The notes: a model not told the origin generated them from the sequence alone. DNA of 17,383 nucleotides from JASHVB01 sp049522565 (GCA_049522565.1 JBEKNT010000115.1:1-17383), one strand, 5' to 3'. Counted from the stretch's first letter, positions 1 to 10,201 are shown. Numbers and translations are program-made.

Positions 1-57
1 ACCGCGATGCTGCGTGCCGACCCGATCACCCTCACCCCCGCCGCTGACGCGTCTTGA
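1..57 (+). CDS. Possible 3' end of an upstream gene (partial)
   Basis: Frame 1 is open from the window edge to a TGA at 55-57 and would encode the last 18 residues of a protein, ending LTPAADAS. The stop lies 42 bp before lutB, and a terminator-like hairpin begins at the stop codon. In lutABC operons the gene before lutB is usually lutA, a CCG-domain Fe-S protein, so a lutA tail is the natural guess from context. The visible residues carry no recognisable LutA motif, and 18 codons without a stop in such GC-rich DNA prove little. The identity is therefore unknown and even coding status is uncertain. Confidence 0.25.
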   Translation, partial: TAMLRADPITLTPAADAS

Positions 58-85
58 CCTCTCCCGCGCGCAGCGCGGGAGAGGT
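57..85. repeat. Hairpin of the CCTCTCCCGC/GCGGGAGAGG family
   Basis: A perfect 13-bp inverted repeat, arms 57-69 and 73-85, with a GCA loop. It begins at the last base of the stop codon of the partial upstream frame and ends 14 bp before the lutB start. No T-run follows, so as an intrinsic terminator it would be weak. It could act as an mRNA processing or stability element between the upstream gene and lutB. The same arm sequence recurs at 10803-10827 and 13286-13317 in this window, which marks it as a dispersed element. Confidence 0.75.
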
Positions 86-99
86 GACCGGAGCCAGAC

Positions 100-1533
100 A
101 TGCACGTCGCCACCTCGCCGGCCTTCAAGGAAAACGCCCATCGCGCCCTCGCCGATGCCGGGCTGCAAAAGGCGTTGGCGCGCAGCGGCCCCAGCTTCAT
201 CGCCCGCCGCGCCGCCGCCGTCGCCGCACTGCCGGAATTCGAGCAACTCCGCGACACCGCGCGCGACATCAAGAACCACACGCTGGCGAACCTCGACTTC
301 TACCTGGAAGAATACGAAGCCAAGCTGCTGGCGGCGGGCGGCAAACTGCACTGGTGCGCCACCGCGGACGAGGCGCGCGACACTGTCCTGGCGATCTGCC
401 AGGCGGCCAACGCCCGCACGGTGACCAAGGGCAAGTCGATGATCAGCGAAGAGCTGGGCATCAACGACCACCTGGAACGCAACGGCATCACGCCGATCGA
501 AACCGACCTCGGCGAATACATCATCCAGCTTCGCCACGAGTTGCCCAGCCACATCATTGCGCCCGCGTTCCACCTCAACAAGGAGGACTGGGAGACCACG
601 TTCCGCAAGTCGCACACCGACCTGCCGGCCGACCGCATATTCGCCGAACGCCGCGACATTCTGACCGAGGCGCGCGCCAAGCTGCGCCAGCGCTTCCTCG
701 CCGCCGATGTCGGCATCACCGGCGCCAACTTCCTGATCGCCGAAACCGGCAGCAGCGTCATCGTGACGAACGAGGGCAACGGCGACCTGACGCAGACCCT
801 GCCGCGCGTGCACATCGTGCTCGCCAGCATCGAAAAATGCGTGCCCACGCTGGAGGATTGCACGTCGCTGCTGCGCGTGCTGGCGCGCTCGGCGACCGGA
901 CAGGAATTTTCCGTCTACACCACGTTCTCCACCGGCGCGCGGCGGCCGGGCGACCTGGACGGGCCGGACGAATATCACGTGGTGCTGGTGGATAACGGCC
1001 GTTCGGCGATGCTCGGCACCGACTTCCAGGAGATGCTGCGCTGCATCCGCTGCGCCGCCTGCATGAACCATTGCCCGGTGTACGGCGCGGTGGGGGGGCA
1101 CGCGTATGGCTGGGTGTACCCCGGGCCGATGGGCGCGGTGCTGACCCCGTCGCTGATCGGCATCGACCAGGCCGGACACCTGCCGAACGCCAGCACCTTC
1201 TGCGGCAAATGCGAGAGCGTCTGTCCGGTGAAGATCCCGCTGCCCAACCTGATGCGCCACTGGCGCGAGCGCGAATTCGAACGCCACCTGACACCGGCGG
1301 CGATGCGGTACGGCCTGGCGTTCTGGGGATTCTTCGTCCGTCGCCCGACGCTGTACCGGCTCGCCACGCGCGCCGCCGCGGTGACGCTCGGATGGTTCGG
1401 ACGCAAGCGCGGCCGGTTCCGCAGGCTGCCGCTCGCCGGCGGCTGGACCGCGGGCCGCGACATGCCGGCGCCGGAGGGCGACACCTTCTTCGCGCGCTAC
1501 GCGAAGGCACAGCGGGCACGGAAAGTCGGATGA
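100..1533 (+). CDS. lutB: LutB-type lactate utilisation iron-sulfur protein
   Basis: A 477-residue homologue of LutB/YkgF, a cytoplasmic Fe-S subunit of the LutABC complex that oxidises L-lactate to pyruvate. The N-terminal two thirds form a LUD domain (for example TKGKSMISEE near residue 110 and GITGANFLIAETGS near 207). A ferredoxin-like part carries two cysteine clusters: C315, C318, C321 and C325-P, then C368, C371 and C375-P, the pattern for two [4Fe-4S] clusters. A basic C-terminal tail with FFARYAKAQR is typical. The ATG at 100 has GGAG at 90-93, six bases upstream. The stop overlaps the lutC start (ATGA), so the two are translationally coupled. LutA is not visible in the window and may lie just upstream. 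Length matches the family. Confidence 0.95.
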   Translation: MHVATSPAFKENAHRALADAGLQKALARSGPSFIARRAAAVAALPEFEQLRDTARDIKNHTLANLDFYLEEYEAKLLAAGGKLHWCATADEARDTVLAICQAANARTVTKGKSMISEELGINDHLERNGITPIETDLGEYIIQLRHELPSHIIAPAFHLNKEDWETTFRKSHTDLPADRIFAERRDILTEARAKLRQRFLAADVGITGANFLIAETGSSVIVTNEGNGDLTQTLPRVHIVLASIEKCVPTLEDCTSLLRVLARSATGQEFSVYTTFSTGARRPGDLDGPDEYHVVLVDNGRSAMLGTDFQEMLRCIRCAACMNHCPVYGAVGGHAYGWVYPGPMGAVLTPSLIGIDQAGHLPNASTFCGKCESVCPVKIPLPNLMRHWREREFERHLTPAAMRYGLAFWGFFVRRPTLYRLATRAAAVTLGWFGRKRGRFRRLPLAGGWTAGRDMPAPEGDTFFARYAKAQRARKVG

Positions 1534-2201
1534 GCCGCGAGACGATGCTGCGCGCGATCCGCCGCGGCCTGCGGCGCGGTCCGCTGCCCCCGGACCAGGC
1601 CGCGATGCTGCGCGGTCGGCTGGCGACGCATCCGCGGCAATTGATCCCCGCCCGGTCGCGCCTGCCGCATGCGGACCAGGTGGCGCTGTTCGTGCAGCGG
1701 CTGGAGGCGGAATTCGGCAGCGTCGCGCGCGTGCCGGACGTCGAAGCCGTGCCGGGCGCGGTGGCCGACTACCTGGCCGGGCAAAACCTGCCGACGTCGC
1801 TGGTCATGGCGCCGCATCCGGAACTGCGCGCCATCCCCTGGTCGTCCCGCCCGCTGCTGACCATCCGCGAGGGCCGCGCCGAGGCGACCGACCTGGTCAG
1901 CGTGCAGCACGCCTTCGCCGCGATCGCCGAGACCGGCACCCTGATGCTGCCCTCCGCCCCGGAACGTCCCACCACCCTCAATCTGCTCGCCGACACCGAG
2001 ATCGTCGTGCTGCGCGCGTCCCGGCTGGTCGGTGCCTACGAAGAAGCATGGGATTTGTTGCGCGCCGAACTCGGCAACATGCCGCGCAACGTCATGCTGG
2101 TGACCGGCCCGTCGCGCTCCGCCGATATCGAGCAAACGCTGGAACTCGGCGCGCACGGTCCGCGCCAGTTGCACGTGGTGCTGATCGAGGATCGCCTGTA
2201 G
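1530..2201 (+). CDS. lutC: LutC/YkgG-type LUD domain protein
   Basis: A 223-residue LUD-domain protein, the third component of the LutABC lactate oxidation system. The C-terminal half has the family hallmarks ETGTLMLPSAPERPTTLN, IVVLRASRLVGAYEEAWD, LVTGPSRSADIEQTL and LGAHGPRQLHVVLIED. The N-terminal 50 residues are Arg-rich and variable, as in other LutC proteins. I chose the ATG at 1530 because it overlaps the lutB TGA as ATGA. The frame is open further upstream to about 1071, but that part lies inside lutB and is a shadow. No cysteine cluster is present, so this subunit should not itself bind Fe-S. Its role in the complex is known only by family membership. Confidence 0.93.
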   Translation: MSRETMLRAIRRGLRRGPLPPDQAAMLRGRLATHPRQLIPARSRLPHADQVALFVQRLEAEFGSVARVPDVEAVPGAVADYLAGQNLPTSLVMAPHPELRAIPWSSRPLLTIREGRAEATDLVSVQHAFAAIAETGTLMLPSAPERPTTLNLLADTEIVVLRASRLVGAYEEAWDLLRAELGNMPRNVMLVTGPSRSADIEQTLELGAHGPRQLHVVLIEDRL

Positions 2202-2232
2202 CATCCGGCGCTATACCAAGGGGGGACAAACG

Positions 2233-3075
2233 ATGCGCAACAGCGCGATTGAGATCCATCCATCCACCGGCGCCGTCGGCGCGGAAATCCGCAACATCGA
2301 CCTTTCCCTCCTCCAGGACGACGACGTGGATACCGTGCGCCGCACGCTGTTCGACCGCGGCGTGGTATTCTTCCGCGACCAGCACCTGACACCGGAGCAG
2401 CATATTGCGGTGGCCGAACGGTTCGGGCCGATCGACATCAACCGCTTCTTCAAGCATGCCGACGGCTATCCGGCCATCGCCGAAGTGCGCAAGGAGCCCG
2501 AACAGAAGACCAACATCGGCGGCGGCTGGCACACCGACCACAGCTACGACCAGGCACCGGCACTGGGCTCCATGCTGTATGCCCGCGAGGTGCCGCCGAG
2601 CGGCGGCGATACGCTGTTCGCCAGCATGTACGCCGCCTATGACGCACTGTCGGACGGATTGAAGCACACGCTGGAGGGGCTGCGCGCGCTGCACTCCAGC
2701 CGCCACGTATTCGGCGCCAACCGCCACAAGCCGGGCAACGACCTGCAAGGGCGGGTGGGAAATCCCGAGCTGGCGACGCAGGATGCGGTGCATCCCGTGG
2801 TGATCCGCCACCCCGGCAGCGGGCGTAAGGCGCTCTACGTCAATCCCGGCTTCACCTTGCGTTTCGAAGGCTGGACCGAGGAAGAATCCCGTCCCCTGCT
2901 GGATTTCCTGTATCGCCACGCGCAACGCCCGGAGTTCTGCTGCCGCTTCCAATGGGCCGAAGGGTCGGTGGCGTTCTGGGACAACCGCGCGACCTGGCAC
3001 TACGCGGTGAACGACTACCACGGCGAACGACGGCTGATGCACCGCATCACCATCGGCGGCGCGAAGCTGAGCTGA
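2233..3075 (+). CDS. TauD/TfdA-family Fe(II)/2-oxoglutarate dioxygenase
   Basis: A 280-residue cytoplasmic non-haem iron dioxygenase that would couple 2-oxoglutarate decarboxylation to hydroxylation of a small substrate. The iron ligands are visible: H100 and D102 in WHTDHSY, and H256 in RATWHYAVNDYH. R267 (GERRLMHR) should bind the 2-oxoglutarate carboxylate and T127 (GGDT) helps. This numbering is within one residue of E. coli TauD (H99, D101, T126, H255, R266), so the fold is complete and should be active. The substrate cannot be read from the sequence: taurine, other sulfonates, phenoxyacetates and carnitine-like compounds are all used in this family. The start has a strong AAGGGGGG ribosome site at 2219-2226, and there is a 31-bp gap after lutC, so readthrough is possible. 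Confidence 0.93.
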   Translation: MRNSAIEIHPSTGAVGAEIRNIDLSLLQDDDVDTVRRTLFDRGVVFFRDQHLTPEQHIAVAERFGPIDINRFFKHADGYPAIAEVRKEPEQKTNIGGGWHTDHSYDQAPALGSMLYAREVPPSGGDTLFASMYAAYDALSDGLKHTLEGLRALHSSRHVFGANRHKPGNDLQGRVGNPELATQDAVHPVVIRHPGSGRKALYVNPGFTLRFEGWTEEESRPLLDFLYRHAQRPEFCCRFQWAEGSVAFWDNRATWHYAVNDYHGERRLMHRITIGGAKLS

Positions 3076-3099
3076 TCGGGGAAGCGAAGAGGAAAAGCG

Positions 3100-3214
3100 A
3101 AATCCCTCCCCCTCCCCTTGCGGGAGGGGGTTGGGGGGAGGGGTCCGAACGCCCGAGAACAGCAACTGCACGCACCGCTCCCCCCATCCCCCCTCCCACA
3201 AGGGGAGCGGGAGA
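3100..3214. repeat. Inverted pair of G/C-rich hairpin repeats
   Basis: Two roughly 40-bp elements sit head to head between the dioxygenase and the phosphodiesterase genes. The first (3104-3144) contains CCCCCTCCC (3108-3116) pairing with GGGAGGGGG (3122-3130) and then a G-rich tail. The second (about 3174-3214) is close to the reverse complement of the first, with GCTCCCC (3177-3183) pairing with GGGGAGC (3202-3208). Together they could form one long stem or two small ones. The arrangement resembles REP/BIME pairs in other bacteria. There is no T-run, so intrinsic termination is doubtful. Confidence 0.7.
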
Positions 3215-3251
3215 ACCTCTGCACACCAATCTGCATTGGGGCCTGCACATC

Positions 3252-4511
3252 ATGCACCGTGCCGTCGTCGTCATCCTGGATGGCCTCCGCCGCGACTTCC
3301 TCGACGCAAGGCGCACCCCGCGCCTGGCCAGCTTCGCGGCACAAGCGGAAGACTTCCCCGGCTTCCGCACCGCCTTCCCGTCCGCCACGCGCGCGGTGTC
3401 CGCCAGCTTCGCCACCGGCTGCCACCCGGCGCGGCACACGTTGCAGGGCAACGCCGTGGCGCTGCTGGAGGACGGCGCGCTGGTGCCGCACGATGTCGGG
3501 CGGCCGGATTTCCTGGCGCATAAACGCGCGGTCACCGGGCACGCGCTGGCGGTGCCCACGCTGGCGGAACGGCTCGCCGCGCATGGCGGGGAGATCCTGT
3601 TCAACAACGTCTCCCCCGGCGCCGCCAACGCGCATGACCCCGACGGTTACGGCCACCTCTATCACCGCGTGATTTCGCGGGGCCCGGGCGGCGCCCCGCT
3701 ACCGGACCCGCTGCGCGTCACGCTGGACGCGGCAGGCGACCGGGCAATGACCGAACGCTTCATCGCCGAGGCACTGCCGCAGCGGCCGCCGCTGGCCGTT
3801 TTGTGGCTCGGCGAGCCGGACCATAGCCAGCACGAGACCGTGCTGGGTTCGCCGGAACAGCTTGCCGTGCTGCGCGCGGCGGATCGCAACGCCGGTCTGG
3901 TGATCGACGCGGTCGCGCGGCAGCGGGCCGAGGGCGACGATGTGCTGCTGATCGTCGGCTCCGACCACGGGCACGAAACGGTCAGCGGATCGGTCGATGT
4001 CGAAGCCGAGCTGGTCGCCGCCGGACTGAAGGACGCGGCGGATTCCACCGATGTCGTCGCATTGTCGAACGGCACGGCGTCGCTGGTCTATCTCCACCCC
4101 GATCAGGAAAACCGCCGGCCGCGGTTGGAGGACTTCCTGCGCACGCGGCCCTGGGCAGGGGTGGTGGTGCCGGCCCACGAACTCGGGACGATCGGCCAGG
4201 CACCGCACCACGCGCTGGCTTTCGCGGTATCGCTGCGGGCCGACGAGGCGCCGAACGACTACGGCGTGCCGGGCCGCTCCCTGGCGGCGGTGCCGCGCTG
4301 GGACAAGCCGATCAGGGTCGGCTGCGGCCAACACGGCGGGCTGGCACGCTACGAGCAATCGCCGGTGCTGCTGATCGAGGGGCCCGGGTTCGCCGGCGGC
4401 ACAGCGCGCTCCGAGGCGGCCCATATCGTCGACCTGGCGCCGACCATCCTGCGCCATCTGCGGCTGCCGGAGGTGGGGATGGACGGGAAGGCGTTGCAGG
4501 CGGGGAGGTGA
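3252..4511 (+). CDS. Alkaline-phosphatase-superfamily phosphodiesterase (type I PDE/NPP-like)
   Basis: A 419-residue hydrolase of phosphate mono- or diesters. The two-metal site can be laid out along the sequence: D10 (VVVILDG), nucleophile T46 (FPSAT), D190 and H194 (GEPDHSQHE), D238 and H239 (GSDHGHE), and H361 (CGQHGG). These match the order in nucleotide pyrophosphatases/phosphodiesterases and related enzymes. No signal peptide is visible, since the protein starts MHRAVVVILDGL directly at the first core strand, so it is probably cytoplasmic. I chose the ATG at 3252 because the open frame upstream runs through the preceding gene and repeats. The substrate is unknown; phosphonoacetate hydrolase is in the same superfamily but has different flanking motifs. 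It follows a TauD-like gene after 176 bp of repeats, so co-transcription is uncertain. Confidence 0.88.
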   Translation: MHRAVVVILDGLRRDFLDARRTPRLASFAAQAEDFPGFRTAFPSATRAVSASFATGCHPARHTLQGNAVALLEDGALVPHDVGRPDFLAHKRAVTGHALAVPTLAERLAAHGGEILFNNVSPGAANAHDPDGYGHLYHRVISRGPGGAPLPDPLRVTLDAAGDRAMTERFIAEALPQRPPLAVLWLGEPDHSQHETVLGSPEQLAVLRAADRNAGLVIDAVARQRAEGDDVLLIVGSDHGHETVSGSVDVEAELVAAGLKDAADSTDVVALSNGTASLVYLHPDQENRRPRLEDFLRTRPWAGVVVPAHELGTIGQAPHHALAFAVSLRADEAPNDYGVPGRSLAAVPRWDKPIRVGCGQHGGLARYEQSPVLLIEGPGFAGGTARSEAAHIVDLAPTILRHLRLPEVGMDGKALQAGR

Positions 4512-4622
4512 GGCGCGTTCATCGAGGAAGCGGCAAAGTGCTACCGCCCGAATACCTCTGAATTTCACACGCCGCGATTTGGCTATCCCTCGACCTCTGG
4601 TTTTCGCGAGATGGCGCTCCGG

Positions 4623-4663
4623 TTGATTTGTCCGGTGAAATGACGTACTTTCCCAGCGAAAGT
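4623..4663 (+). promoter_or_regulatory. Predicted promoter and operator of the toxin-antitoxin module
   Basis: TTGATT at 4623-4628 and TACTTT at 4646-4651 are spaced by 17 bp, a reasonable sigma-70 -35/-10 pair. An inverted repeat, ACTTTC (4647-4652) and GAAAGT (4658-4663) around a 5-bp centre, covers the -10 box and the expected transcription start. RHH antitoxins of the DUF1778 class usually repress their own promoter by binding such palindromes, so this is a good operator candidate. Only the sequence pattern is seen; the function is inferred. Confidence 0.5.
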
Positions 4664-4675
4664 GAGACTTTTAGC

Positions 4676-4960
4676 ATGCTTCATGAACCAAACCGCACCG
4701 CCCGGCTCGAAGCCCGAATTACCCCGGACGCGCTCGCCGTTGTCCGCCGCGCAGCCGAGCTGCAAGGCCGCAGCGTCAGTGATTTCGTGGTCGCCGCCGC
4801 ACAAGACGCTGCCCATCGCATCATTGAGGAGACGCAGATTGTGCGCCTTTCGGTCGAGGATCAGCGCAGATTTGCCGATGCAATCCTCAATCCGCCCCCG
4901 CCGTCGCCGTCTTTGATCCGCGCCGCCGCGGCCCGCCGCGACCTGATTCGGGAACCGTAG
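4676..4960 (+). CDS. DUF1778 (TacA-type) ribbon-helix-helix antitoxin
   Basis: A 94-residue antitoxin. Residues 9-50 (TARLEARITPDALAVVRRAA through SVSDFVVAAAQ) form the RHH DNA-binding domain typical of DUF1778. The tail, LSVEDQRRFADAILNPPPPS and LIRAAAARR, is the conserved segment that wraps and neutralises the GNAT toxin. TTG at 4628 and ATG at 4640 are possible in-frame starts, but both precede or overlap the predicted promoter. The ATG at 4676 gives the usual family length and lies about 18 nt after the predicted transcription start. The stop TAG shares its last base with the GTG start of the toxin. The protein should repress its own promoter, with strength modulated by the toxin ratio. 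Confidence 0.9.
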   Translation: MLHEPNRTARLEARITPDALAVVRRAAELQGRSVSDFVVAAAQDAAHRIIEETQIVRLSVEDQRRFADAILNPPPPSPSLIRAAAARRDLIREP

Positions 4961-5478
4961 TGCCGGGCGATTTCACGGTTGAAGCCCTCGGCACAGTTCA
5001 CAATCGCAAGGGCTTCTCCTGTGGCGTGGCGGCGCTTGATCGCTATCTGCACGAACTGGCAACGCAAGACGTTCGACGGCGGGTGAGCAACTGCTTTGTC
5101 GCCTGCGACGCGGCGGGGACGGTTGCCGCTTATTACACATTCGCCGCCAGCAGCTTCCCGCTCTCTGACCTTCCGCCGGAAGAAACCAAACGCCTGCCGC
5201 GCTGTGGTGTGCTGCCTGCCGGTTTGATCGGCCGCCTGGCTGTCGATCAACGCTTTCGCGGCAGGCGGCTTGGGAGCGCGCTTATCATTGACGCCGCACG
5301 ACGTGCCGCAGGTGCTGACCCTGCCATCTTCGCCCTCGTCGTCGATGCGAAAGACGGCACCGCCGTCGCATTTTATCAGCATCTTGCGTTCCGGCGCTTC
5401 GTTGGTCGCCCGATGTCGCTATACCTGCCGATGGCCACAATTTTGCAGGCGGTGCAGGTGGCTGGGCACAAGCCATGA
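4960..5478 (+). CDS. GNAT-family acetyltransferase toxin (TacT/AtaT class)
   Basis: A 172-residue Gcn5-type N-acetyltransferase. Paired with a DUF1778 antitoxin, such proteins block translation by acetylating the amino group of charged tRNAs. The acetyl-CoA motif lies in GRLAVDQRFRGRRLGSALI (residues 91-109), and Y139 in FYQHLAF matches the catalytic tyrosine position of TacT (Y140). The second position of the R/Q-x-x-G-x-G signature is Arg103 rather than Gly, a variant that should be checked. The start is GTG, overlapping the antitoxin stop by one base (TAGTG), which implies tight coupling. The next gene, chrA, is convergent. The module looks intact and is probably a chromosomal TA island; its target tRNA cannot be predicted. 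Confidence 0.9.
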   Translation: MPGDFTVEALGTVHNRKGFSCGVAALDRYLHELATQDVRRRVSNCFVACDAAGTVAAYYTFAASSFPLSDLPPEETKRLPRCGVLPAGLIGRLAVDQRFRGRRLGSALIIDAARRAAGADPAIFALVVDAKDGTAVAFYQHLAFRRFVGRPMSLYLPMATILQAVQVAGHKP

Positions 5479-5552
5479 GCAGCCGCGGCACCCTCCCCTA
5501 ACCTTGATCCGCGTCGCGGCTCAAGCCCGCGAGGCGGAGCGGGGAATCTCTG

Positions 5553-6803
5553 TCAGCCCCACACCCCCTCTGCCACCCCCGCTGCCGCGGTGAACACCAC
5601 GACGACCAACGGCGGTGCGCGCCAGGCCAGCAGCAGCACGAACCCCACTGCGGCGATGGCGAAGTCGGCCGGGTTCTGCACCGCGCTGACCCACACCAGA
5701 CTGTAGAGTGCGGCCCCCAGCACCCCGACCACCGCAGCATTCACCCCGCGCATCAGCGCTTGCGCCCAGGGCCGCCGGCGCAGCGCCTCCCAGAACGGCA
5801 GCACGCCGAGCAGGATCAGGATGCCCGGCACGAAGATGCCGAGCAGGGCGATGACGGCGCCGAGGACGCCTCCGGGCGGCAGGTGGGCGACCGCGCCGAG
5901 ATAGGCGGCGAAGGTGAACAACGGGCCGGGCAGCGCCTGCGCCGCGCCATAGCCGGCGAGGAACGCGCTGTCGTCCACCCAGCCGGGCGCCACCACGGCC
6001 TGGCGCAACAGCGGCAGCACCACGTGGCCGCCGCCGAACACCAGCGCGCCGGAGCGGTACATCGCGCCGAACAGCGCCGCCCCGCCACCCAGCCGGTACA
6101 GCGCCGGCGTCAGCAGCAGCAGCCCGCCGAACAGCGCCAGGCAGACGCCGCCGACGCGGTGGGTGACGACCAGCGGCAGCGCTTCCGGCGCCCCAGCCTG
6201 CGTCCGGCCGGGTGCGTCACGGCACAGCGCAAGGCCGACCAGAGCGCCGAACAGGATGGCGCCGATCTGGCCAAGCGAACTCGGCACGAACAGCACCAGC
6301 ACCAGCGCGGCCGCGGCGATGGAGGCGCGTTGCCGGTCCGGGCACAGCGACGCGGCCATGCCCCAAACCGCCTGCGCCACGATCGCCACGGCCACCAGTT
6401 TGAGGCCGTGCAGCAGCCCGGCGCCGGCCGGCGATCCGGACAGGGCGCTCGCACCGAAGGCGAACGCCGTCATCAGCACGGCGGAGGGCAGGGTGAAGCC
6501 GCACCACGAGGCCAGGCCGCCCAGCCAGCCGGCGCGGATCAACCCGATCGAGCATGCGACCTGAGTCGACGCCGGGCCGGGGATGAACTGGCACAACGCG
6601 ACGAGGTCGGCGAAGGCGCGTTCACCCAGCCAGCGCCGCCTTGTAACGAACTCGGCGCGGTAATAGCCGATATGCGCGATCGGCCCGCCGAAGCAACTGA
6701 CCCCGAGCCAGGCAAAGGCGCGCAGCACTTCGAACGCGGAGCCTTGCGGCTTGCCGGCATCGGTGATCCGGGTGGCGGTTGAACCTGCCGCGGTATCGCT
6801 CAT
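5553..6803 (-). CDS. chrA: ChrA-family chromate efflux transporter
   Basis: A 416-residue inner-membrane protein with two homologous CHR domains, the long-chain ChrA layout. The N-terminal domain has FGGPIAHIGYYR and FIPGPASTQVACSIG. The C-terminal domain repeats the pattern as VFGGGHVVLPLLR and ALPGPLFTFAAYLG. Many hydrophobic stretches (for example LGAVIALLGIFVPGILILLG) give about ten membrane segments. The family exports chromate by an ion-coupled mechanism. The frame stays open for 154 codons upstream, but homology begins just after MSDTAAGS, and GAGGAG ends five bases before this ATG. The region just upstream contains a heptanucleotide tandem repeat. No ChrB or other metal gene is adjacent, so chromate is the family substrate rather than something proven here. 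Confidence 0.93.
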   Translation of the reverse strand: MSDTAAGSTATRITDAGKPQGSAFEVLRAFAWLGVSCFGGPIAHIGYYRAEFVTRRRWLGERAFADLVALCQFIPGPASTQVACSIGLIRAGWLGGLASWCGFTLPSAVLMTAFAFGASALSGSPAGAGLLHGLKLVAVAIVAQAVWGMAASLCPDRQRASIAAAALVLVLFVPSSLGQIGAILFGALVGLALCRDAPGRTQAGAPEALPLVVTHRVGGVCLALFGGLLLLTPALYRLGGGAALFGAMYRSGALVFGGGHVVLPLLRQAVVAPGWVDDSAFLAGYGAAQALPGPLFTFAAYLGAVAHLPPGGVLGAVIALLGIFVPGILILLGVLPFWEALRRRPWAQALMRGVNAAVVGVLGAALYSLVWVSAVQNPADFAIAAVGFVLLLAWRAPPLVVVVFTAAAGVAEGVWG

Positions 6804-7354
6804 CGGCTCCTCGCCCTCGCCCTCGTGCGTCGTGCGTCGTGCGTCGTGCGTCGTGCGCATCCTGAATGGCAAGCGCCCCGGGTCAAGCCTCTGATATGCC
6901 GAGCCTGACGGTCCGGCCCCGGCGCCCACCGCGTCATTGCGAGTTGACCACCGGCCGGCGGCGGCCGACCCGCCCTGGATGAAACTGCGGCGCTCACCGG
7001 GGAGGGGGAGTTGGTTTCTTGTTAGCGTAGCAAAGCAATCTCCCCGAGAGAGGTCGCACCCAAGGGCGACCGCGCCGTTGCCGGCTCCCCCATGTGATGA
7101 CCCGCAAGGTGATCGCCCGTCGGAGGCAACGGGATCGGCCGGCGGCGTTCGTCCGCTTGCGCAAAGCCCCGGAGCGCGCGGTGCCGCCCGACAAGGCCAT
7201 CGAGGCCGCCATCGACAACGCCGCACCGCACCGGCATCCGGATAGACCGGCCTAACCGAAACCACACCCGCGCCTGGCCTTCCGCTTCACCCCGGCCGGG
7301 TGCGCAGTACAGCCCGGCGACGCCAGCGCAATCCATCCACCCCGTCGGCGCGGC
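6804..7354. other. 550-bp intergenic region with repeat remnants between chrA and acnA
   Basis: No convincing gene is present. A 52-codon frame at 7097-7255 (+) begins MTRKVIARRRQRDR but has no ribosome site and no recognised homology, and the overlapping frames are Arg/Pro/Gly-rich shadows. Identifiable pieces are the heptamer repeat at 6823-6857, a CCCCGGGTCAAGCC segment near 6875-6890, CGTCATTGCGAG at 6932-6943, and GCAAAGCAATCTCC at 7030-7043. The last two resemble the two halves of a widespread intergenic repeat. The stretch downstream of acnA shows no clear hairpin plus T-run, so I cannot place its terminator. Confidence 0.5.
6823..6857. repeat. Five-copy TCGTGCG heptanucleotide tandem repeat
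   Basis: Five perfect head-to-tail copies of TCGTGCG (CGCACGA on the chrA strand) lie 20-54 bp upstream of the chrA ATG. Such short tandem repeats can change copy number by replication slippage. The array sits in the probable 5' leader or promoter spacer of chrA, so a copy-number change would shift spacing by 7 bp per unit. No frame effect is expected, because the supported start lies downstream of the array. Confidence 0.9.
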
Positions 7355-10048
<2,694 letters not shown>

Positions 10049-10201
10049 GGTTGCGTCCGTCCTGGGTTGCAGGACGCCCCTTTGTTGTGCGGTGCAGCGG
10101 CATGGTACAGGGCGCGGGCCGCTTATGCGATAGTCCCGGCGGCCGGGCTTTAACCACACCAGCCGGGGCTCGTCCATCCGGCGCTTTTATTGGGGGCAGG
10201 C

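Noticed and set aside
54..995. Long + strand open frame overlapping lutB in another frame
   Set aside because: Its translation is Arg/His/Pro-rich without any domain, and lutB explains the region fully; it is a GC-bias shadow.
3252..4511. Phosphonoacetate hydrolase (PhnA)
   Set aside because: It is the same superfamily, but the nucleophile region FPSATRAVSAS lacks the PNN-type segment I associate with PhnA; the broader phosphodiesterase call is safer.
5760..6782. 340-codon + strand open frame opposite chrA
   Set aside because: It is Arg/Gln/Ala-rich with no recognisable domain; the chrA frame carries both CHR domains.
7097..7255. 52-codon + strand frame starting MTRKVIARRR
   Set aside because: No ribosome site, no recognised homology, and it lies in repeat-bearing intergenic DNA.
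6804..7265. N-terminal extension of ChrA by 154 codons
   Set aside because: The extension is non-hydrophobic, passes through a tandem repeat, and the GAGGAG site supports the start at 6803.
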